Source of the DNA: an uncultured Solimonas sp.
Lineage (GTDB): Bacteria > Pseudomonadota > Gammaproteobacteria > Nevskiales > Nevskiaceae
Assembly: GCA_946478985.1 (NCBI GenBank)
Contig: CAMLDZ010000086.1
Span: 1 to 12,911, forward strand
Direction: 5' to 3'
DNA: 12,911 bases
Below are positions 8,645 through 12,911 of this stretch, piece by piece (position 1 is the first letter of the stretch; each line of letters begins with the position of its first letter). The position numbers and the translations under genes were made by a program. Under the pieces are notes generated by a model. It did not search any database and had not been told where the DNA came from. It worked only from the letters and a program-made list of their open reading frames with translations.

Positions 8645-9130
8645 ATGGACAGATTCCCGCTCAAGCCGTATCGGCAGTTGCAGACGCTGCTGCCGTTCGA
8701 TCTGCTCGCCGACAAGCTGCTCGGCGTGTTGGTCTTCGCCACCACGCTGCCGCTGCTGGCGCTGATCGGCTTCCTGCTGTTTGCGCCGGCCGACTGGAGC
8801 ACGCGCACGCTGCTGGCGCTGGCGGCGGTGGCGACACTCAGCGCCCTCGGCGTCTCGGTGTGGCTGATCCGCATCGTCGTGGCGCCGGTGTCGCTGGCGC
8901 GCCTGGCGCTGTACGCCTATCGCCGCGAGCAGCGCCTGCTGCCGCTGCCGGACGATCTGGACGGCGAAGTCGGCGGCCTGATCGGCGACCTGCGCGCCAC
9001 CATCGAGACCTGCGAGCGGCAGCGGCAGATTTTCGCCGAGCAGGCCGAGTGGGCGTTCCGCAACAAGTCCTCGCCGCTGCTGGACCGCAGCGGCGTGCCC
9101 CGCGTCGCGGCTGCCGAGCGGATGTTCTAG
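8645..9130 (+). CDS. two-helix membrane protein with HAMP-like stub, no output domain
   Basis: A 161-residue membrane protein I cannot assign to a named family. Helix 1 spans about 24-47 and helix 2 about 54-80, with only a short periplasmic turn (PADWSTR), too small for a sensor domain. The segment after helix 2 resembles HAMP: a Pro near its start (VVAPVSLARLAL), a central LLPLPDDLDGEVGGLIGDL, and a second helix running into CERQRQIFAEQAE. HAMP domains normally pass signals to a histidine kinase, GGDEF or chemoreceptor domain, but here only about 30 further residues follow. The tail (FRNKSSPLLDRSG) vaguely recalls the start of a GGDEF domain; this is speculation. The stop codon directly abuts a repeat-like element, so truncation is possible. 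Third positions are strongly GC, which supports real coding. No Shine-Dalgarno is visible. It converges on purT. Confidence 0.7.
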   Translation: MDRFPLKPYRQLQTLLPFDLLADKLLGVLVFATTLPLLALIGFLLFAPADWSTRTLLALAAVATLSALGVSVWLIRIVVAPVSLARLALYAYRREQRLLPLPDDLDGEVGGLIGDLRATIETCERQRQIFAEQAEWAFRNKSSPLLDRSGVPRVAAAERMF

Positions 9131-9310
9131 GCCTGTTAACGCCGTGGCAGCCGCTGCGACGCAAGACCCGGCGGAACCGCCGGCGGCGCCGCGCACGCCA
9201 GGACGAGCGCGGTGCGCTGGGCGTACACACGCCGGTCACGACGCAGCGCCGGGTCAAGACGGTTCCGCCTTTCGGGGCGCCCGCCGATAAGCGGCCACGG
9301 CCTTGACGGC
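9131..9310. repeat. intergenic repeat-like element with imperfect inverted ends
   Basis: This gap starts at the base after the upstream stop codon. Its first 32 bases match the start of the region after the GDPD gene (12873 onward) at 25 positions, the first 12 (GCCTGTTAACGC) exactly. The left end (9131-9148) has an imperfect inverted partner at 9294-9310: 13 of 17 positions pair, including an exact 8-base core (GCCGTGGC with GCCACGGC). Inside, a perfect 10-base inverted repeat (9170-9179 with 9260-9269) nests within those ends, and a local hairpin lies at 9168-9183. There is no convincing reading frame, and I cannot see a target-site duplication. It could be a non-autonomous mobile remnant, a dispersed intergenic repeat, or a structured terminator region between convergent genes. 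Confidence 0.5.
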
Positions 9311-9328
9311 TCCAGGACGGCGCGCCGC

Positions 9329-10537
9329 TCAGGCCAGCGTCAGCTTCTCGGCCGCGCGTCGGGCCTTGGCCCGGGCGGCCTCGATATCGTCGGCCAGCGC
9401 CAGTGCCACCGCCATGCGGCGCTTGCCGATGATCTCCGGCTTGCCGAACAGGCGGATCTGCGTGTCGGGCTCGGTCAAGGCCGCAGCGCTGCCAGCGAAG
9501 CGCGGTGCCTTGCGATCGCCGTCGAACAGTACCGCCGTCGACGCCGCAGCGCCGCGGCCGCGGATGTTGGGAATGGGCAGGCCGAGGATCGCGCGGACGT
9601 GCAGCGCGAACTCGGAGAGGTCCTGCGAAATCAGCGTCACCAGACCGGTGTCGTGCGGGCGCGGCGACACTTCCGAGAAGATCGCCTGGTCGCCGCGAAT
9701 GAACAGCTCGACGCCGAACAGGCCGCGGCCGGCGCTGCCGCACAGCGCGCCGACCACGCGCGCGGCGATCGCCTGCGCCCTGGCCAGCACGGCGTCATTC
9801 ATCGGCTGCGGCTGCCAGGACTCGCGGTAGTCGCCGTCGATCTGCAGATGACCGATGGGCGCGCAGAACGACACCTGATCGGCCTGGCCCTCCGCGACGG
9901 CGGCGTGCTTCACCGTCAGCAGCGTGATCTCGTAATCGAACGGCACGAAACCCTCGACGATGACGCGACCCTGGCCGGCACGGCCGCCGGCCTGCGCGTA
10001 GTCCCAGGCCTTCTGCACGTCGGCCTCGGTCCTGATCACCGACTGGCCCTTGCCCGACGACGACATCACCGGCTTGACCACGCAGGGCAGGCCCAGCGCG
10101 GCGACGGCCTCGCGGTAGTCCTCGACCGTGCCGGCGAAGCGATACGGCGAGGTCGGCAGGCCCAGCTCCTCGGCGGCGAGGCGGCGGATGCCCTCGCGAT
10201 CCATGGTCAGGCGCGTGGCACGGGCGGTGGGCACCACCACGTAGCCCTGGCGCTCCAGATCCTGCAGCGTCAGCGTGTGGATGGCCTCGATCTCGGGAAC
10301 GATCAGCTGCGGCTTTTCCTGTTCGATGACGCGGCGCACCGCCTCGCCGTCGAGCATGTTGACGACGTGGCTGCGATGCGCGACCTGCATCGCCGGCGCG
10401 TTCGCGTAGCGATCGACGGCAATGGTTTCCACACCGAGCCGCTGCAGCTCGATCACCACTTCCTTGCCCAGCTCGCCGGCGCCCAGCATCAGCACGCGCG
10501 TCGCCGCTTCACTGAGCGGCGTTCCCAGAATGGTCAT
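9329..10537 (-). CDS. purT: formate-dependent phosphoribosylglycinamide formyltransferase (GAR transformylase 2)
   Basis: A 402-residue ATP-grasp enzyme converting GAR, formate and ATP to formyl-GAR, ADP and phosphate: the folate-independent route for step three of de novo purine synthesis. The N-terminal domain holds [11 protein letters not shown] with E22-L23 and later EIEAIHT with E82. The ATP-grasp domain holds [15 protein letters not shown] with K155 and the GKG loop, then [16 protein letters not shown] and [15 protein letters not shown]. The positions E22-L23, E82 and K155 coincide with the substrate and ATP contacts of E. coli PurT (392 residues). The frame extends upstream to 10621, but the 28 extra residues are unlike the family. 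The ATG at 10537 has a GGAG site and a nearby -10 candidate. Divergent from pyk. No purL, purN or other pur gene is adjacent. Confidence 0.96.
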   Translation of the reverse strand: MTILGTPLSEAATRVLMLGAGELGKEVVIELQRLGVETIAVDRYANAPAMQVAHRSHVVNMLDGEAVRRVIEQEKPQLIVPEIEAIHTLTLQDLERQGYVVVPTARATRLTMDREGIRRLAAEELGLPTSPYRFAGTVEDYREAVAALGLPCVVKPVMSSSGKGQSVIRTEADVQKAWDYAQAGGRAGQGRVIVEGFVPFDYEITLLTVKHAAVAEGQADQVSFCAPIGHLQIDGDYRESWQPQPMNDAVLARAQAIAARVVGALCGSAGRGLFGVELFIRGDQAIFSEVSPRPHDTGLVTLISQDLSEFALHVRAILGLPIPNIRGRGAAASTAVLFDGDRKAPRFAGSAAALTEPDTQIRLFGKPEIIGKRRMAVALALADDIEAARAKARRAAEKLTLA

Positions 10538-10542
10538 GCGAT

Positions 10543-10546
10543 CTCC
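10543..10546 (-). promoter_or_regulatory. ribosome binding site that fixes the purT start
   Basis: GGAG on the minus strand, five bases before the ATG at 10537. Nothing comparable precedes the earlier in-frame starts. Confidence 0.65.
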
Positions 10547-10560
10547 ACGGTTGCGCGCGC

Positions 10561-10566
10561 ATTTTA
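10561..10566 (-). promoter_or_regulatory. candidate -10 of purT
   Basis: On the minus strand this reads TAAAAT, five of six matches to TATAAT, placed to give a leader of about 17 bases that still includes the GGAG site. No good -35 is seen at the usual spacing, which would fit a weak or activator-dependent promoter. Confidence 0.4.
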
Positions 10567-10602
10567 GTCCGCCCGTGCGAGCAGGGCATAAACTAGACGC
10601 CG

Positions 10603-10619
10603 GTCTGGCGACGCCAGAC
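10603..10619. promoter_or_regulatory. 17-bp perfect palindrome in the purT-pyk divergent region
   Basis: GTCTGGCG and CGCCAGAC flank a single central A. It lies 54 bases before the pyk ATG and just after a weak -10-like TAAACT (10589-10594), so it would sit at or right after a pyk transcription start. An operator for a dimeric repressor is the best guess. As RNA it could form only a short hairpin. It does not match the E. coli PurR, Cra or HexR sites as I know them. Confidence 0.45.
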
Positions 10620-10673
10620 AAGCATTACAACGACGCCGATCGCGTCAACAGGCACCGAGAACCAGCGACTGCA

Positions 10674-12134
10674 ATGGACGACCACAAGCCCCGCATCATC
10701 CGCCGTACCAAGATCGTCGCCACCCTGGGGCCGGCGACCGACACCCCGGAGGCGCTCAAGCGCCTGCTCGCGGCCGGCGTCGACGTGGTCCGCCTCAACT
10801 TCTCGCACGGCGCCAGCGCCGATCAGGTCCGCCGTGTCGAGCAGGTGCGCCGCGCTGCTCACGATCTGGGTCTGGACATCGGCATCCTCGCCGACCTGCA
10901 GGGCCCGAAGATCCGTATCGAGTCGTTCGCCGAGGGCCCGATCGAGCTGCAGGAAGGCCAGCGCTTCACGCTCGACACCGCGCTCGGCACCAAGGCCGGC
11001 GATGCCACCCAGGTCGGCTGCGCCTATGCGGGCCTGCCGCGCGACGTCGTCGCCGGCGACATCCTGCTGCTCAATGACGGCGCCATCACCATGCGTGTCG
11101 ACCGCGTCGCCGATACCCGCGTCGAATGCACCGTGCTGCTCGGCGGCCGGCTATCGGACCGCAAGGGCATCAACAAGCAGGGCGGCGGATTGTCCGCCGC
11201 GGCGCTGACCGACAAGGACAAGGCCGATCTGCAGACCGCCGTCGGCCTCGACGTCGACTTCATCGCGGTGTCGTTCCCGCGCACCGCCGCCGACATGGAG
11301 GAAGCCCGCAGCCTGGTCCAGGCCGCCGGCGGCCAGTGCAGCCTGGTGGCGAAGATAGAACGCGCCGAGGCGCTGCAGTGCCTGCGCGAGTTGGTCGCCG
11401 CCAGCGACGCGGTGATGGTGGCGCGCGGCGATCTGGGCGTGGAAATCGGCGACGCCGAGCTGCCCGGCTGGCAGAAGCGGATCATCGCCGAGGCCCGCGA
11501 GCAGAACAAAATGGTGATCACCGCGACGCAGATGATGGAATCGATGATCACCAGTCCGATTCCGACGCGCGCCGAGGTGCTCGATGTCGCCAATGCCGTC
11601 ATGGACGGCACCGATGCGGTGATGCTGTCGGCGGAGACCGCGACCGGCCGCTACCCGGTCAAGGCCGTCGAGGCGATGGCGCGCGTCTGCAGCGGTGCCG
11701 AGAACAGCCTGCCGATCATTCCGCGCCGCGATTCGATGCGCTTCGACACGCACTTCCAGCGTATCGATGAGGCGATCGCCATGGCCGGCGCCTGGACCGC
11801 GCGGCACATGCACGCCGACGCGATCATCGCGCTGACCGAATCCGGCACCACGGCGCTGATGATGTCGCGCAGCGAGACCCTGATCCCGATCTTCGCGCTG
11901 ACGCCGCACGAGAAGACGCGGCGGCGCATGGCGATGTGCCGCGGCGTCTATCCGGTGGCGTTCACGCCGAGCCAGATCGAGGGCCTGACGCCGGTGCGCG
12001 AGGCGCTGGCCGTGCTGCAGTACCGCGGCGCCATCCACGACGGCAACCGCGTGCTGATCACCAAGGGCGACGCCAGCGGCTCCGGCGGCACCAACACGAT
12101 GAAGATCGTCACCGTCGGCGACAGTCACCACTGA
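10674..12134 (+). CDS. pyk: pyruvate kinase (PykA type)
   Basis: A 486-residue cytoplasmic enzyme transferring phosphate from phosphoenolpyruvate to ADP, the last step of glycolysis. Visible motifs are RTKIVATLGPA near the N terminus, VVRLNFSHG, DLQGPKIRI, the active-site LVAKIERAEAL with K227 and metal ligand E229, VARGDLGVEIG with D253, and ITATQMMESMI followed by PTRAEVLDVANAVMDGTDAV. The C-terminal domain (about 345-486) runs from the SRSE and PIFAL region to GSGGTNTMKIVTV. The middle and C-terminal segments resemble E. coli PykA (480 residues) more than PykF. The frame is open upstream into purT, but the ATG at 10674 gives the family's start (MDDHKPRIIRRTKIVATLG). No strong Shine-Dalgarno is visible. 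The GDPD gene follows after 23 bases and may be co-transcribed. Confidence 0.97.
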   Translation: MDDHKPRIIRRTKIVATLGPATDTPEALKRLLAAGVDVVRLNFSHGASADQVRRVEQVRRAAHDLGLDIGILADLQGPKIRIESFAEGPIELQEGQRFTLDTALGTKAGDATQVGCAYAGLPRDVVAGDILLLNDGAITMRVDRVADTRVECTVLLGGRLSDRKGINKQGGGLSAAALTDKDKADLQTAVGLDVDFIAVSFPRTAADMEEARSLVQAAGGQCSLVAKIERAEALQCLRELVAASDAVMVARGDLGVEIGDAELPGWQKRIIAEAREQNKMVITATQMMESMITSPIPTRAEVLDVANAVMDGTDAVMLSAETATGRYPVKAVEAMARVCSGAENSLPIIPRRDSMRFDTHFQRIDEAIAMAGAWTARHMHADAIIALTESGTTALMMSRSETLIPIFALTPHEKTRRRMAMCRGVYPVAFTPSQIEGLTPVREALAVLQYRGAIHDGNRVLITKGDASGSGGTNTMKIVTVGDSHH

Positions 12135-12144
12135 CTTCCACCGC

Positions 12145-12150
12145 AAGGAG
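12145..12150 (+). promoter_or_regulatory. ribosome binding site that fixes the GDPD start
   Basis: AAGGAG with a seven-base spacer to the ATG at 12158. The open frame reaches much further back, inside pyk, but this site marks the real start. Confidence 0.85.
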
Positions 12151-12157
12151 CTGCGCG

Positions 12158-12871
12158 ATGGTCGCAAGCCACCCGCTCACCGTCATCGGCCACCGCGGCG
12201 CGCGGGGCCTGGCGCCGGAGAACACCCTGCTCGGCCTTGATACCGGCATCCGTCGCGGCGCCAGCTGGCTGGAGTTCGACGTCCAGCTCGCGCACGACGA
12301 GCTGTGGCTGATGCACGATCTCACGGTCGACCGCACCACCGACGGCCGCGGCCCGCTGTGGGAGCTGACGCCGCGGCAGATCCGTGCGCTGGACGCCGGC
12401 GAAGGCCAGCATGTGCCGACGCTGTCGGAGGCGCTGGACCTGATCGGCGATCGCGCCGGCATCAACATCGAGCTGAAGACCTGGAACGGCACCGCGCGCG
12501 CGGTGGCTCAGCTGCTGCGCCGCTACCTCGACGAGGGCTGGCCGGCGGAGCGCTTGCTGGTGTCGTCGTTCCACCATCCGGAGTTGTGGGAGTTCCGCCA
12601 GCTGCTACCGGAAGTGCCCATCGGCGCGCTGTTGTGCGGGGTGCCGCTGGACTGGGCAGCGCCGGCCAGCGAGCTGGGCGCGCGCGTGCTGGCGCTGTCG
12701 AGCGAGTTCGTCGACGCTCAACTGGTGGCCGACGCACACGCGCGCGACCTGCAGGTCTACGTCTATACCGTCAACGATCCCGAGGAGATGCGTGCTCTGC
12801 GCCGGCTCGGCGTCGACGGCTTGTTCAGCGACTACCCCGACCGCGCCGTTGTCGTGGCGCAGTCGGGGTAG
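12158..12871 (+). CDS. glycerophosphodiester phosphodiesterase (UgpQ-like)
   Basis: A 237-residue GDPD-family TIM-barrel enzyme predicted to hydrolyse glycerophosphodiesters to glycerol-3-phosphate and an alcohol. The catalytic histidines are H12 (IGHRGARG) and H53 (LMHD). The metal ligands are E39 and D41 (LEFDVQL) and E105 (INIELK). ENT at 21-23 and the C-terminal VYTVNDPEEMRALRRLGVDGLFSDYPDR are family signatures. It has no signal peptide and the short cytosolic length of UgpQ rather than the longer periplasmic GlpQ, so a cytoplasmic role in phospholipid head-group salvage is inferred. It follows pyk closely on the same strand with its own strong ribosome site and no visible terminator between, so it probably shares the pyk transcript. 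A repeat starts one base after its stop. Confidence 0.94.
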   Translation: MVASHPLTVIGHRGARGLAPENTLLGLDTGIRRGASWLEFDVQLAHDELWLMHDLTVDRTTDGRGPLWELTPRQIRALDAGEGQHVPTLSEALDLIGDRAGINIELKTWNGTARAVAQLLRRYLDEGWPAERLLVSSFHHPELWEFRQLLPEVPIGALLCGVPLDWAAPASELGARVLALSSEFVDAQLVADAHARDLQVYVYTVNDPEEMRALRRLGVDGLFSDYPDRAVVVAQSG

Positions 12872-12872
12872 G

Positions 12873-12911
12873 GCCTGTTAACGCGATGGCCACCACTGTG
12901 ATGCCACCCGC
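12873..12911. repeat. second copy of the GCCTGTTAACGC repeat, cut by the window end
   Basis: Starts one base after the GDPD stop codon, in the same orientation relative to the upstream gene as the copy at 9131. The first 12 bases are identical and 25 of the first 32 match. The rest of the element, including any inverted right end, lies outside the window. Confidence 0.5.

Noticed and set aside
8563..9306. A 247-residue open frame covering the HAMP-like gene and the repeat in another frame
   Set aside because: Arg/Ala-rich with no domain; the frame at 8645-9130 has clear membrane helices and GC third positions.
9131..12884. The exact 12-mer match alone as proof of a repeat family
   Set aside because: Twelve-base matches can arise by chance in about 13 kb of GC-rich DNA. 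I relied instead on the extended 32-base similarity and the shared stop-codon position.

Overview
The window is a stretch of GC-rich bacterial chromosome carrying mostly ordinary core genes. Codon third positions are dominated by G and C. The gene content (TypA, PurT, a PykA-type pyruvate kinase, GDPD, and the RimK-like/GNAT pair) suggests a proteobacterium, most likely a gammaproteobacterium of a high-GC lineage such as Xanthomonadales or Nevskiales. That placement is inference; there is no rRNA or other marker to fix it. I see no tRNA, rRNA, CRISPR array, integrase, transposase or phage gene.

Layout, left to right. On the minus strand, an overlapping two-gene unit encodes a RimK-like ATP-grasp amide ligase (458-1927) followed by a GNAT acetyltransferase (3-461). 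Divergent from it is a secreted protein joining a FecR domain to a SPOR-like domain (2117-3217). It converges, with a 12-base gap, on an Old Yellow Enzyme of the YqjM type (3230-4300, minus). A perfect 13-bp stem hairpin (4341-4370) separates this gene from typA/bipA (4391-6217, minus, GTG start). After a 302-base divergent control region comes a KimA-like APC-superfamily potassium transporter (6520-8520, plus), then a small two-helix membrane protein ending in a HAMP-like stub (8645-9130, plus). An intergenic repeat-like element (9131-9310) lies between that gene and convergent purT (9329-10537, minus). Divergent from purT is pyk (10674-12134, plus), followed 23 bases later by a glycerophosphodiester phosphodiesterase (12158-12871, plus). 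A second copy of the repeat begins one base after that stop codon and runs off the window.

Most genes work independently: de novo purine synthesis (PurT), lower glycolysis (Pyk), phospholipid head-group salvage (GDPD), a ribosome-associated GTPase (TypA), flavin-dependent reduction (OYE) and potassium uptake (KimA-like). The GNAT and RimK-like enzymes are translationally coupled by a four-base overlap and probably act in one pathway of amide bond formation and N-acetylation whose substrate is unknown. Several genes have open upstream extensions; I chose starts from Shine-Dalgarno sites, family lengths and promoter positions.

The parts most worth a second look are the RimK-like/GNAT pair, the FecR-SPOR fusion, the HAMP stub with no output domain, the repeat abutting two stop codons, and a 17-bp perfect palindrome between purT and pyk. 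I see no clear new defence or mobile system.
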